Shown here piece by piece: positions 25,119-33,780 of a stretch of DNA of 64,000 nucleotides. Numbering within the stretch: position 1 is the first letter of the stretch; each line of letters starts with the position of its first letter. The stretch spans positions 1 to 64,000 of the forward strand of contig CAZCLA010000006.1 in the NCBI GenBank assembly GCA_964499285.1. The letters run 5' to 3'. Below the pieces are notes generated by a model, which did no database searches, was not told the DNA's origin, and saw nothing but the letters and a program-made list of their open reading frames with translations. The position numbers and the translations under genes are program-made. Source of the stretch: JAGFIY01 sp964499285. Lineage in GTDB: Bacteria; Bacteroidota; Ignavibacteria; Ignavibacteriales; Melioribacteraceae.

Positions 25119-27023
25119 ATGCCGAAATTCGACGACAAAATTTTGCTCTTCATCTTCACTCTAATTTTATTCCCAAAATTGACTAATGCATCAGATGAGT
25201 TAAATCCTAAAATTGATTCATTAAAGAACGTGCTACAGTCTCAAGAAGGAGAGGAGAAGATTTCCGCTTATATTAGTTTAAGCGAGTTGTTATATCATAA
25301 TTCGCCTTTAAAAAGTATTGAAACAGCTAAAGAAGGAATTGAATACTGTAGACAAGTTTCCGATGTACTCGGTGAAATCAAACTCCTAAATCAAGTGGGG
25401 CTTAACTACAGGATTTTAGGAAACTATCAATTGTCGCTCGAAAATTATATTGAATCATTAAAATTAGCTCAGGAAATAGATGACGAAAATTTAATTGCGG
25501 AGATAAACAGCAACATCGGCAATGTTTATAATTATCTTGGGGATATGCCGAAAGCTCTCGATTATTATGAAACAAGTTTGGTTATTAGACAGCGTCTCCA
25601 GGATTCGTTGGCAATTGCAAAATCACTGAACAACATAGGAAATGTTTACAAGGTAATTAATCAAAACGAAACAGCGTTGAACTATTTTAACGAATCGTTA
25701 AGACTAAAACTCGCTCACTCGGATAGCATGCTTGCAATTTCTACATTTAAAAATATCGGCAGCACACTTATAAATCTTGATCGATTAACTGATGCAGAGA
25801 AATATTATAACACCTCTTATCAGCTTGAACTGAGAATAGGTGATTCATTAGGCATAGCTAACAGCTTAATAATGTTGACTGGTTTATATATTAATAAGGA
25901 AGAATATTATAAAGCACTCGAGGCAGGTCAAAATGCAAAACGGATTTCTGAAAAACTTAATGCTGCTTTTTTTATACTTCGCAGTAACTACCTGATTGCA
26001 ACAATCAATGAAAAACTAGGATTGTATAAAAATGCGCTGAAGGCATTTAAGGAGTATCAAGAGATGAGTGACTCGCTTAATAACGTTGAAGTGAGAAAAC
26101 ATGCCATTGAACTTGATGCTGTGTTCGACAGGTACCAAAAGGATAAAGCTGTAAAAGAACTTGAAATTACTAGACAGACACTTTTTAGAAACGTTTATTT
26201 TATAATAGCAATTCTAGTTCTTATAACCGCTACAATTATTTATATCCGTTACCGCGAAAAAGCAAAAGTATCGAAGGAAATTATCGAAAAAAATAAAGAG
26301 CTTGAACTTGCGATAGAAAGAGCCGAAAAAGCAAATGAATTGAAATCGAATTTCCTCGCACAGATGTCTCATGAAATTAGAACACCTATAAATACTATTC
26401 TTAATTATACTTCTTTGCTTCGTATGGAATTTGAAAATCAATGTTCGCCGGAACTTAGAGGAAGTTTTAGCTCGATTGAAAATGGGGCTAAGAGACTTCT
26501 TAGAACAATCGATTTAATACTAAATATGTCGGACATCGAATCAGGTACTTTTGAAGTTATTAAGAGAAATCACAGCTTAACCAAAGATATAATTCAACCT
26601 GTGCTTGATGAATTTAAATCCTATGCAAAAAGTAGAAATCTCGAACTTAAATTCGAACATAATTTAGAAGATGATATTATTAATGTTGATGCATATACAA
26701 TTACGCAGACATTGGTCAATCTTGTTGATAATTCTGTTAAATATACTATGGAAGGAAGTATTACGATTAAAACTGAAATGATTGATGGTTATAAATCAGT
26801 TTCAGTTTCAGATACTGGAATTGGAATTGCACCGGAATATCTGCCAAAATTATTCAACAAATTTTCACAAGAAGAACAAGGGTACACTAGAAGATACGAA
26901 GGTACTGGATTGGGACTCGCATTAGTAAAACAGTATTGCGAAATGAACGGTGCAGAAATTAACGTTGAAAGTGAAAAGGGAAATGGTACAAAGTTTACAA
27001 TAATATTTGACGGTAAGAAGTAA
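25119..27023 (+). CDS. TPR-containing sensor histidine kinase
   Basis: A 634-residue membrane kinase. A signal peptide is followed by several tetratricopeptide repeats (about residues 30-330; for example N-N-I-G-N-V-Y-K and A-L-N-Y-F-N-E-S-L), which would lie in the periplasm. A transmembrane segment spans about 357-377. The HisKA box M-S-H-E-I-R-T-P has phospho-acceptor His418, and the ATPase domain has D-N-S-V-K-Y, D-T-G-I-G-I and G-T-G-L-G-L-A-L. No response regulator gene is beside it, so the partner is elsewhere. The ligand seen by the TPR part is unknown. Confidence 0.88.
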   Translation: MPKFDDKILLFIFTLILFPKLTNASDELNPKIDSLKNVLQSQEGEEKISAYISLSELLYHNSPLKSIETAKEGIEYCRQVSDVLGEIKLLNQVGLNYRILGNYQLSLENYIESLKLAQEIDDENLIAEINSNIGNVYNYLGDMPKALDYYETSLVIRQRLQDSLAIAKSLNNIGNVYKVINQNETALNYFNESLRLKLAHSDSMLAISTFKNIGSTLINLDRLTDAEKYYNTSYQLELRIGDSLGIANSLIMLTGLYINKEEYYKALEAGQNAKRISEKLNAAFFILRSNYLIATINEKLGLYKNALKAFKEYQEMSDSLNNVEVRKHAIELDAVFDRYQKDKAVKELEITRQTLFRNVYFIIAILVLITATIIYIRYREKAKVSKEIIEKNKELELAIERAEKANELKSNFLAQMSHEIRTPINTILNYTSLLRMEFENQCSPELRGSFSSIENGAKRLLRTIDLILNMSDIESGTFEVIKRNHSLTKDIIQPVLDEFKSYAKSRNLELKFEHNLEDDIINVDAYTITQTLVNLVDNSVKYTMEGSITIKTEMIDGYKSVSVSDTGIGIAPEYLPKLFNKFSQEEQGYTRRYEGTGLGLALVKQYCEMNGAEINVESEKGNGTKFTIIFDGKK

Positions 27024-27024
27024 T

Positions 27025-28368
27025 ATGAGAATCATCGTTGTTGGAGGGAATGCAGCAGGGCCGGCAGCGGCGGCGAAAGCAAAACGTGTTAATCCTGATG
27101 CTGAAGTGATTGTCTATGAGGCGGGATCATTTATATCAACCGGTACTTGTGAACTGCCGTATTTGATAAACCGTACAATCGATGATTATAAGAAGATCGT
27201 GTTCTTCACACCCGAATCATTTTACGATAAGAAAAATGTCGAAGTCAAAATTAATCATGAAGTCACTAAAATTAATCGAACCAATAAAACAATTACGGTA
27301 GTCAACAAAAAAAACAATGAGAAGTACACTGACAGATACGATAGACTAATTTTAACGACCGGTTCGAAAGCCAAATTTCCACCTTTTTATAAAGAAGAAA
27401 TTAAAAATCTATTTACACTCAAATCGGTTTCGGATTATCTAAAAATTGAAAATTACGGTCTCGATTCCATACAAAATATTATAATAATCGGATCAGGTTA
27501 TATAGGATTGGAATGTGCTGATGTGCTTATTAGCATTAACAAGAATGTTACAGTAATTGAGAAAGAAAGAGATCCATTTCCTTCAGCCGATATCGAGGTA
27601 AGGAAATTAATTTTAGAATCAATGAGAACTAATAAAATTGAGTTTATTGGTTCTGCCGGTGAATTAAAGTTAATCGAATCCGATGGTATAATCAAAGCAG
27701 TAAAGGTGAATGGAAGAATTATTGAAACAGATGCAGTTCTTGTATCAGTTGGCTTTGAGCCGAACAATTATCTCGCAGTTGGTGCCGGAATTAAAACCGG
27801 GAAATTCGGTGGACTAATTGTCGATAAAAAATTACGAACGTCTGATCAATTTATTTATGCCGCAGGCGATAACGTTGAGGTTGAAAACTTTATCACAAGA
27901 AGACTTGATTATATGCCGATTGCAACTATTGCTCACCAGCAAGGACATATTGCTGGAGCAAACGCAGCGGGAGAAAATAATTATTTCGAAGGTGTAGTAA
28001 AAAATATTACCGTAAAATTATTTGATAGTATATATGTTCAAGTCGGATTGAACTCGTTAGAGGCTTCAAGTATGTTCCCGCAATCGGTTTCGGTTTCAAC
28101 AGTTTCCAATAATCTAGTGCCTGTGATACCTAAAAGCAGAAAAATATTTGGTAAACTTATTTTTGATAAAAACTCGAAGAGAATTCTCGGAGCATCTTTT
28201 CTGGGGGATAACGAAGTGGTCGGGTATGGAGATATGATTTCAGCATTTATAAAAAATAAACTTGTTATCAATAACCTTTCAGGAATTGATTTTAGTTACA
28301 CTCCGCCGGCAGCTCCTTTTATAAACATAATATCGCTGCTCGAAAGGAAAGCAAAGGAAACAGCCTAA
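27025..28368 (+). CDS. FAD-dependent CoA-disulfide reductase-like oxidoreductase
   Basis: A 447-residue flavoprotein of the pyridine-nucleotide-disulfide oxidoreductase family. It has an FAD-binding Rossmann motif at the start (V-G-G-N-A-A-G), Cys42 in G-T-C-E-L-P-Y in the place of the single active-site cysteine of CoA-disulfide reductases and NADH oxidases, a second NAD motif (I-G-S-G-Y-I-G-L-E) near 160, and A-A-G-D-N near 280 that closes the FAD site. Possible roles are CoA-disulfide or polysulfide reduction, or NADH oxidase. ATG 27025 is 1 base after the kinase stop codon; a TTG 18 bases upstream is less likely. Confidence 0.82.
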   Translation: MRIIVVGGNAAGPAAAAKAKRVNPDAEVIVYEAGSFISTGTCELPYLINRTIDDYKKIVFFTPESFYDKKNVEVKINHEVTKINRTNKTITVVNKKNNEKYTDRYDRLILTTGSKAKFPPFYKEEIKNLFTLKSVSDYLKIENYGLDSIQNIIIIGSGYIGLECADVLISINKNVTVIEKERDPFPSADIEVRKLILESMRTNKIEFIGSAGELKLIESDGIIKAVKVNGRIIETDAVLVSVGFEPNNYLAVGAGIKTGKFGGLIVDKKLRTSDQFIYAAGDNVEVENFITRRLDYMPIATIAHQQGHIAGANAAGENNYFEGVVKNITVKLFDSIYVQVGLNSLEASSMFPQSVSVSTVSNNLVPVIPKSRKIFGKLIFDKNSKRILGASFLGDNEVVGYGDMISAFIKNKLVINNLSGIDFSYTPPAAPFINIISLLERKAKETA

Positions 28369-28994
28369 TGAATAATTATACTCTAATTGAAAATCCTCTT
28401 ATTTTAAGAGATATGACTTATCTGCGTGATAAAGAAACCAAAGAATACCAGTTCAGATTAGCCTTAAGGAGAGTCGCTTATTCACTTGCGATTGCAATCA
28501 GCAGTGAATTCGAAATCGAGGAAAGAGAAGTGATAACTCCACTTGAGATCACTTTGGGATTTAAACTGAAGCAGCAAATCGTGTTGGTGCCGGTTTTAAG
28601 AGCAGGATTGAGTTTAGTCAATTCTTTCATAGAGATGATACCTGATGCAAAGGTTGGACACATCGGTTTGCAAAGGGACGAGGAAACGCTTGAACCAATT
28701 GATTATTATTATAAGACCCCTAAAAATTTGGAAATTTCAAAAGTCATCGTTCTTGATCCAATGCTAGCAACAGGAGGGAGCGCATCAGCCGCATTTACTT
28801 TTTTAAAGGACCGCGGGGCAAATGATTTGATTTTAGCATCACTGATTGCAGCTCCGGAAGGAGTTAAAAAATTAAATCGGGATCATCCCGATGTTAAGAT
28901 TTATACCGCCGCGTTGGATAGAGAATTGAACGAGCATGGATTTATTCTCCCCGGACTCGGTGACGCCGGAGACAGAACATTTGGTACGCTCTAA
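28368..28994 (+). CDS. upp: Uracil phosphoribosyltransferase
   Basis: A 208-residue enzyme making UMP from uracil and PRPP. It shows L-R-D-x-x-T, the P-V-L-R-A-G-L block, the PRPP loop V-L-D-P-M-L-A-T-G-G-S, and the C-terminal G-D-A-G-D-R-T-F-G-T uracil-binding end. All are typical and the length is normal. The start overlaps the preceding stop (TAATG). Salvage of uracil fits the mixed housekeeping operon. Confidence 0.97.
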   Translation: MNNYTLIENPLILRDMTYLRDKETKEYQFRLALRRVAYSLAIAISSEFEIEEREVITPLEITLGFKLKQQIVLVPVLRAGLSLVNSFIEMIPDAKVGHIGLQRDEETLEPIDYYYKTPKNLEISKVIVLDPMLATGGSASAAFTFLKDRGANDLILASLIAAPEGVKKLNRDHPDVKIYTAALDRELNEHGFILPGLGDAGDRTFGTL

Positions 28995-29997
28995 ATTTTT
29001 ATTAATTCTCATCATCATTTCTACAAGTCTTCCGGCTCAAACTTATCCGGATTATATGGTAAATTATCTTCTCAATTCCGGAATAGATAACATTCTTTCA
29101 CAAAATTATGACGAAGCACTAAAAAAATTCAAAGCACTTGATGAGGAATATCCCTCAATTCCACTTGGTAAAATCTTTCAATCAGCAGTATTGATAACAA
29201 AATCTGTTGACTACAATGACTTCAAAGATGATAGAATAATCTATCAATTGCTTGCTAGTGCTGAAGATCAAGCGGACAGTCTGATTAATTTCAACAACTC
29301 AAATGTGTGGAATCATTATTTTAAAGCACTCGCAGTGGGTTATCATTCATATTTTAGTGCATTAAAATCTGATTACTTCGAAGCTTTCTCAACTGCACTA
29401 ACCTCACTTGAACATTTTGAAATTTGCCTTGAACTTGATTCATTATTCTATGAATCCTATGCAGCGCTCGGGTCATATTTTTATTGGAAATCTGCGAAAA
29501 CGGAATTCTTAAGCTGGCTTCCTTTTTTTGAAGATGATACCGAACTTGGAATTAACTATCTTAAAGAGGCAGTTGAAAATTCAACTTACCACAAACATCT
29601 AGCGGCAAACTCGTTAATTTGGATCTATATTGACGGTGGAAATTATAATGATGCTGTTTTAATCGCAGAATCGTTTTTGAAGAAATACCCAGATTCAAGG
29701 TTTTTTTTGGAAGGAGCTGCAAGGGCATATGAAGAAATTGATAAGAATAAGGCTGTTGAGTATTATTCAAAAATGATCGAATCTTTGCCCGAAAATGTCC
29801 AGTCGGTTGTGATAAATAGAATAATTCTTCTTCATAAAATTGCAATGCAGTATGAAAAACTTAACAATGGGCAAAAAGTTCTGGCACTTTGTAATGAAAT
29901 ATTGAGTATAAAGATCGATGAAGAAAATATGTCTAAATTGGAAGAAAGATTGGATAGAGTCGAACAACTCAAAAAAAGATTTGTGAATAATGATTAG
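28981..29997 (+). CDS. Exported tetratricopeptide-repeat protein
   Basis: About 338 residues with a signal peptide (S-K-F-L-L-I-L-I-I-I-S-T-S-L-P-A-Q) and several TPR-like helical repeats (N-Y-D-E-A-L-K-K-F; N-Y-N-D-A-V-L-I-A). TTG 28981 is preferred: GGAGA lies 9 bases before it, and the peptide then begins with a proper signal sequence; ATG 28936 in the same frame would add a non-export-like tail and overlap upp by 59 bases. It ends 46 bases before relA. Function is protein-protein interaction in the periplasm; the partner is unknown. Confidence 0.7.
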   Translation: MVRSKFLLILIIISTSLPAQTYPDYMVNYLLNSGIDNILSQNYDEALKKFKALDEEYPSIPLGKIFQSAVLITKSVDYNDFKDDRIIYQLLASAEDQADSLINFNNSNVWNHYFKALAVGYHSYFSALKSDYFEAFSTALTSLEHFEICLELDSLFYESYAALGSYFYWKSAKTEFLSWLPFFEDDTELGINYLKEAVENSTYHKHLAANSLIWIYIDGGNYNDAVLIAESFLKKYPDSRFFLEGAARAYEEIDKNKAVEYYSKMIESLPENVQSVVINRIILLHKIAMQYEKLNNGQKVLALCNEILSIKIDEENMSKLEERLDRVEQLKKRFVNND

Positions 29998-30043
29998 ATT
30001 TGCTGAGTTGATTTTTAAAATCGAATAAATTATTTAATGGATT

Positions 30044-32227
30044 ATGACTGAGGCAAAATTACTTAAGGACGATGAGCTTAAATTCATGTACGATAAGCTT
30101 CTTGAAAGTTGTCGGAAAAATCTGCCCTCGGTTAATAAAGACCTACTTGAAAAAAGTTTCAGATTAAGCTTCGAAGCACATAGAAACGATTTTCGCGCAT
30201 CGGGTGAAGCATATTTTCATCATCCATACGAAGTGGCTCACATAGTTGCAGAAGAAATTCCTCTTGATGATATTTCTGTGATAAGTGCATTGCTTCACGA
30301 CGTAGTTGAAGACACGGATATTGATCTTAAATTTATTGAATCTCAATTCGGAAAAGAGGTTGTTGAAATTGTTGACGGAGTGACAAAAATTGGCGGTGTA
30401 TTTAAGGATCACGAAATTTCTCAAGCTGAAAATTATCGAAAACTACTACTTTCGATGGTTAGAGATGTTCGAGTAATATTAGTAAAATTTGCGGACCGCC
30501 TTCACAACATGCGTACGCTCGAATTTGTTAATTCAACTAAACAAAGAAGGATAGCTAAAGAAACTCTTGAGATTTATGCACCATTTGCGCACCGATTTGG
30601 TCTCGGAAGAGTAAAGTGGGAACTTGAAGATCTTGCTTTCAAGCATCTTAATAAAGAAGCATATAATGAACTCGCAAGGAAAATAGCCGATAAGAGAAAA
30701 GAGCGGGAATCCTACATCAAAAAATTTTCAAAACCAATAATCACTCAGCTCGAAGAACACGAAATAAAATACCAAATCGGAGGAAGACCAAAGCATCTCT
30801 ATAGTATTTACCGAAAGATGATTCAACAAAATTTATCTTTCGAACAAATATTTGATCTGCTCGCAATACGTGTTATTCTTGAAGAAAACGATCCTAACGA
30901 ATGCTATTATGTCCTCGGGGTCATTAACCAGCTTTATACACCTATTCCGGATAGATTTAAGGATTATATTTCCATCCCCAAAAAAAACGGTTATCAATCG
31001 ATTCATAATACGGTCATAGGTCATGACGGCAAATTGGTCGAGGTTCAAATCCGCACGCGTAAAATGCACGAAATTGCCGAACGCGGTGTTGCAGCTCACT
31101 GGAAATACAAAGAAAATATTGCTTCAGCCAGCAAAGACCTTGAAGATTGGGTCAATTGGATTCGAGATATTTTTGAAAACTCGACGAAAGATGAAGCTAC
31201 AAGGGAAATCTTAGCGAGCTTTAAGCTTAATTTATATCAAGATGAAATCTATGTGTTTACTCCTCAAGGTGATTTAAGAAGACTTCCCCGCGAAGCTACT
31301 CCTGTCGATTTTGCATTTGAAATTCATAGCAATGTGGGTTATCACTGCATTGGAGCAAAAGTAAACGGAAAAATTGTACCTCTGGATACAACCCTTGTAA
31401 GCGGCGATCAAGTTGAAATTATCACATCTAAAAATCAGCATCCAAACAAAGGTTGGCTGCAATTTGTTGTAACGCACAAAGCAAAATCAAATATTAGAAA
31501 GCACCTAAATAAAGAAGCCGAAAAAATAGTCGATAACGGTAGAGAAATTTGGGAAAGAAAAGTTAAGAAACATAAACTTTCCTTTAATTCAGATGAACTA
31601 AACCGGCTTGTTCGTAAACTTAAGTTTGACAATCACAGCCAGTTTTTCAAATCAATCGCTCAAGCCAAATTGGATGTTGATGAAGTTCTTAGTCCAAAAG
31701 TTGAAGAAGTTGAGGAGCACGAAAATAGACTTGAGTTTGATAATTTCGCAACACTTGCCCGGACTTCGGCAGGCGGAGTAATTGTTGAAGGGGAGCATAA
31801 GGGCATTCCGTATGGCTTTGCAAAATGCTGCAACCCAATTCCTGGTGATCCCATTATCGGTTATATAACAATAGGTGAAGGTATCAAGATTCATAAAAAA
31901 AGATGCAAAACTTTAATCAACTTGGGCAAGGAAAATGAAGAACGATTAGTTCCAGTTAAGTGGCCAGAATCACCGGGGCAGAAATTCGTTGCCGGAATCG
32001 CGATTAAAGGTGAAGATAAACCCGGGATATTAAACGATATTTCGAACACAATCACCTCGTATCAAAATACAAACATTAAGTCAATCAATCTGAACACTAA
32101 CGATTCGCTTTTCGACGGTACGATCACTTTATATGTTGAAAACCTGGAGCATCTTACAGACATTATCAACAGAATAAAGAAAAACGGAGCAATTTACTCA
32201 GTCGAAAGATTTGATTTTTCTGCATAG
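30044..32227 (+). CDS. Bifunctional (p)ppGpp synthetase/hydrolase RelA/SpoT
   Basis: A 727-residue long RSH protein. The hydrolase HD domain has H-P-Y-E-V-A-H, His85-Asp86 in A-L-L-H-D-V-V-E-D-T and D-R-L-H-N-M-R. The synthetase has I-P-K-K-N-G-Y-Q-S-I-H and Glu333 in E-V-Q-I-R-T. Then come the TGS domain (I-Y-V-F-T-P-Q-G-D, about 400-460) and a C-terminal ACT domain. Both active sites look intact, so it should make and destroy the alarmone during starvation. It overlaps no neighbour and ruvX starts directly after its stop. Confidence 0.95.
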   Translation: MTEAKLLKDDELKFMYDKLLESCRKNLPSVNKDLLEKSFRLSFEAHRNDFRASGEAYFHHPYEVAHIVAEEIPLDDISVISALLHDVVEDTDIDLKFIESQFGKEVVEIVDGVTKIGGVFKDHEISQAENYRKLLLSMVRDVRVILVKFADRLHNMRTLEFVNSTKQRRIAKETLEIYAPFAHRFGLGRVKWELEDLAFKHLNKEAYNELARKIADKRKERESYIKKFSKPIITQLEEHEIKYQIGGRPKHLYSIYRKMIQQNLSFEQIFDLLAIRVILEENDPNECYYVLGVINQLYTPIPDRFKDYISIPKKNGYQSIHNTVIGHDGKLVEVQIRTRKMHEIAERGVAAHWKYKENIASASKDLEDWVNWIRDIFENSTKDEATREILASFKLNLYQDEIYVFTPQGDLRRLPREATPVDFAFEIHSNVGYHCIGAKVNGKIVPLDTTLVSGDQVEIITSKNQHPNKGWLQFVVTHKAKSNIRKHLNKEAEKIVDNGREIWERKVKKHKLSFNSDELNRLVRKLKFDNHSQFFKSIAQAKLDVDEVLSPKVEEVEEHENRLEFDNFATLARTSAGGVIVEGEHKGIPYGFAKCCNPIPGDPIIGYITIGEGIKIHKKRCKTLINLGKENEERLVPVKWPESPGQKFVAGIAIKGEDKPGILNDISNTITSYQNTNIKSINLNTNDSLFDGTITLYVENLEHLTDIINRIKKNGAIYSVERFDFSA

Positions 32228-32650
32228 ATGAACACCGAAAAACCCAGAATATTAGCCATTGATTACGGAACACGAAGGATTGGAATTGCAATTACGGATC
32301 CGCTTAGGATGTTTTCAATTCCACTCTCAACAATTCCGAACGACAGAAATATTTGGACTGCTTTGCTCCGGATTTTTGACAGCTATGAGATTGAATTGGT
32401 AGTAATTGGTTACCCTTTAAAGGAATCGGGAGAAAAATCCTCATCAACTGAAATGGTAGAAAAATTTAGAGATGAGCTTGAAAAGAAGATTCAACAGGAA
32501 ATTATTTTTATCGATGAACGTTATTCATCAGAAATTGCACAGCAAAGAATTTTGGAATTGGTTCCTTCTAAGAAAAAGCGGAGAGATAAGAGTTTAGTTG
32601 ATAAGAACGCCGCGGCTGTCATTCTGCAATCATATCTCGATGGAGCATAA
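32228..32650 (+). CDS. ruvX: Putative Holliday-junction resolvase RuvX/YqgF
   Basis: A 140-residue RNase H-fold protein. A-I-D-Y-G-T-R-R-I-G-I-A at the start holds the first catalytic aspartate, V-I-G-Y-P-L the second strand, and D-E-R-Y-S-S-E-I-A plus V-D-K-N-A-A-A-V-I-L-Q-S-Y the rest. In E. coli the protein matures the 16S rRNA 5' end; it has also been proposed as a resolvase. It follows relA with no gap, ending that transcription unit just before a new promoter. Confidence 0.93.
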   Translation: MNTEKPRILAIDYGTRRIGIAITDPLRMFSIPLSTIPNDRNIWTALLRIFDSYEIELVVIGYPLKESGEKSSSTEMVEKFRDELEKKIQQEIIFIDERYSSEIAQQRILELVPSKKKRRDKSLVDKNAAAVILQSYLDGA

Positions 32651-32692
32651 AAATACATTATTAGAAGGTTTTATTTAGATATCATTTTATAA

Positions 32693-32723
32693 TTGACATT
32701 TTTTTGTTTATAGACTATTTTCG
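32693..32723 (+). promoter_or_regulatory. Promoter of the BMC shell operon: TTGACA-17-TATTTTCG
   Basis: TTGACA (32693-32698) is followed after 17 bases by TATTTTCG (32716-32723), which matches TAnnTTTG except one base and also reads as a -10 box TATTTT. It stands alone in the only gap before the shell genes, about 30 bases upstream of the GGAG ribosome site. Confidence 0.6.
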
Positions 32724-32755
32724 ACAAAGAATTAAACCAAAAATGGGAGCAATTT

Positions 32756-33037
32756 ATGACACTTGACGCACTTGGGATGATTGAAACCAAAGGACTGGTT
32801 GGTGCAATTGAAGCTGCCGATGCAATGGTAAAAGCTGCAAAAGTTGAACTTATCGGCAAAGAGACAATCGGCGGCGGTTATGTTACTGTTATGGTTCGCG
32901 GAGATGTGGGCGCAGTTAAAGCGGCAACTGATGCGGGAGCAGCAGCAGCCCAACGAGTTGGAGAACTGGTTTCTGTTCACGTGATTCCACGTCCTCATAC
33001 AGATGTAGAATTAGTTCTGCCAAAAAGACAAAAATAA
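32756..33037 (+). CDS. Bacterial microcompartment hexameric shell protein (BMC-H)
   Basis: A 93-residue single BMC domain of the PduA/EutM/CcmK type that forms hexameric tiles of a protein shell. The signature is clear: [20 protein letters not shown], the loop T-I-G-G-G around the pore (PduA has G-S-G here), and [12 protein letters not shown] with H-V-I-P-R-P-H at the end. The paired gene at 33047 is its close paralog. GGGAGC provides a ribosome site. No enzyme, BMC-P vertex or other shell gene adjoins, so the core locus must be elsewhere or the shell is minimal. Confidence 0.97.
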   Translation: MTLDALGMIETKGLVGAIEAADAMVKAAKVELIGKETIGGGYVTVMVRGDVGAVKAATDAGAAAAQRVGELVSVHVIPRPHTDVELVLPKRQK

Positions 33038-33046
33038 TTTTAAGCT

Positions 33047-33718
33047 ATGGATTTCGCATTAGGACTAATAGAAACTAGAGGTCTGGTTGGTGCGATAGAA
33101 GCTGCTGATGCGATGGTTAAAGCAGCTAATGTTAAACTTATCGGAAAAGAAAAAAGTACTGCAGCTCTCGTCACGATAAAAGTGATAGGTGAAGTTGCTG
33201 CGGTCAAATCAGCTGTTGATGCGGGGGCGGCTGCAGCTCAAAGAGTCGGGGAATTGGTATCTACTCACGTTATTCCTCGTCCTGCTGAGGAAATTGATAT
33301 TCTAATCGAACAATCCGAAATGGTGATATCATCAAAGACAAAACCATCATCGAGCAAAGGTAAGTCGAAAAGAAAAAAAGTTGTGCAGGAAGAATCATTA
33401 TTTGATGATGTTACTGATGATTCAGTAGATGATAAACCAGAACATCAAGAAGAAGTTAGCGATGAGAAAGCCGAATCAATTGAGGAAGATGAAATAACCG
33501 ATTCTGAAATGGGAACTGATGATTTTGAGGAAGCTGAAAGTGAATCCGATTATAATGAAGAAGAAAAGGAAAAGTTCGATTTTAGTCAGCTCGAGATAAT
33601 GAATGTTCATCAATTGAGACGTAAAGCTAGGAGCATAGAAAATTTCCCGATTAAAGGCAGAGACATTTCAAAGGCGAATAGACGAATGCTTCTTGATTAT
33701 TTTAGGGAAATAAGTTGA
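33047..33718 (+). CDS. BMC-H shell protein with acidic linker and C-terminal helical domain
   Basis: A 223-residue protein. Residues 1 to about 90 are a BMC-H domain very close to the previous gene, but with S-T-A-A instead of I-G-G-G at the pore loop. Then comes a lysine-rich patch (S-K-G-K-S-K-R-K-K), a strongly acidic low-complexity stretch to about 175 and a compact basic end: L-R-R-K-A-R-S, F-P-I-K-G-R-D-I-S-K-A-N-R-R and L-L-D-Y-F. That end resembles helix-extension-helix (SAP/PSBD-like) folds; this is inference. Tailed BMC-H proteins such as PduK/EutK exist, but this tail is not one I recognise. A perfect terminator follows. Confidence 0.9.
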   Translation: MDFALGLIETRGLVGAIEAADAMVKAANVKLIGKEKSTAALVTIKVIGEVAAVKSAVDAGAAAAQRVGELVSTHVIPRPAEEIDILIEQSEMVISSKTKPSSSKGKSKRKKVVQEESLFDDVTDDSVDDKPEHQEEVSDEKAESIEEDEITDSEMGTDDFEEAESESDYNEEEKEKFDFSQLEIMNVHQLRRKARSIENFPIKGRDISKANRRMLLDYFREIS

Positions 33719-33740
33719 TTGTGAAGAAATAGTAATATTC

Positions 33741-33768
33741 AAAACTCCACAACTCGTGGAGTTTTTTT
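33741..33768 (+). terminator. Rho-independent terminator of the BMC operon
   Basis: AAAACTCCAC (33741-33750) pairs perfectly with GTGGAGTTTT (33756-33765) around a 5-base loop and runs into seven T. It isolates the two shell genes from the YbbR operon that starts 13 bases later. Confidence 0.93.
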
Positions 33769-33780
33769 ATATTTATTAAT

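Noticed and set aside
30044..32227. Inactive half in the RelA/SpoT protein
   Set aside because: The HD pair and the E-V-Q-I-R-T synthetase motif are both present, so it reads as bifunctional.
32756..33300. CRISPR or tandem repeat in the two BMC genes
   Set aside because: The similarity is between paralogous coding domains, not short repeats with spacers; no CRISPR array was seen anywhere in the window.
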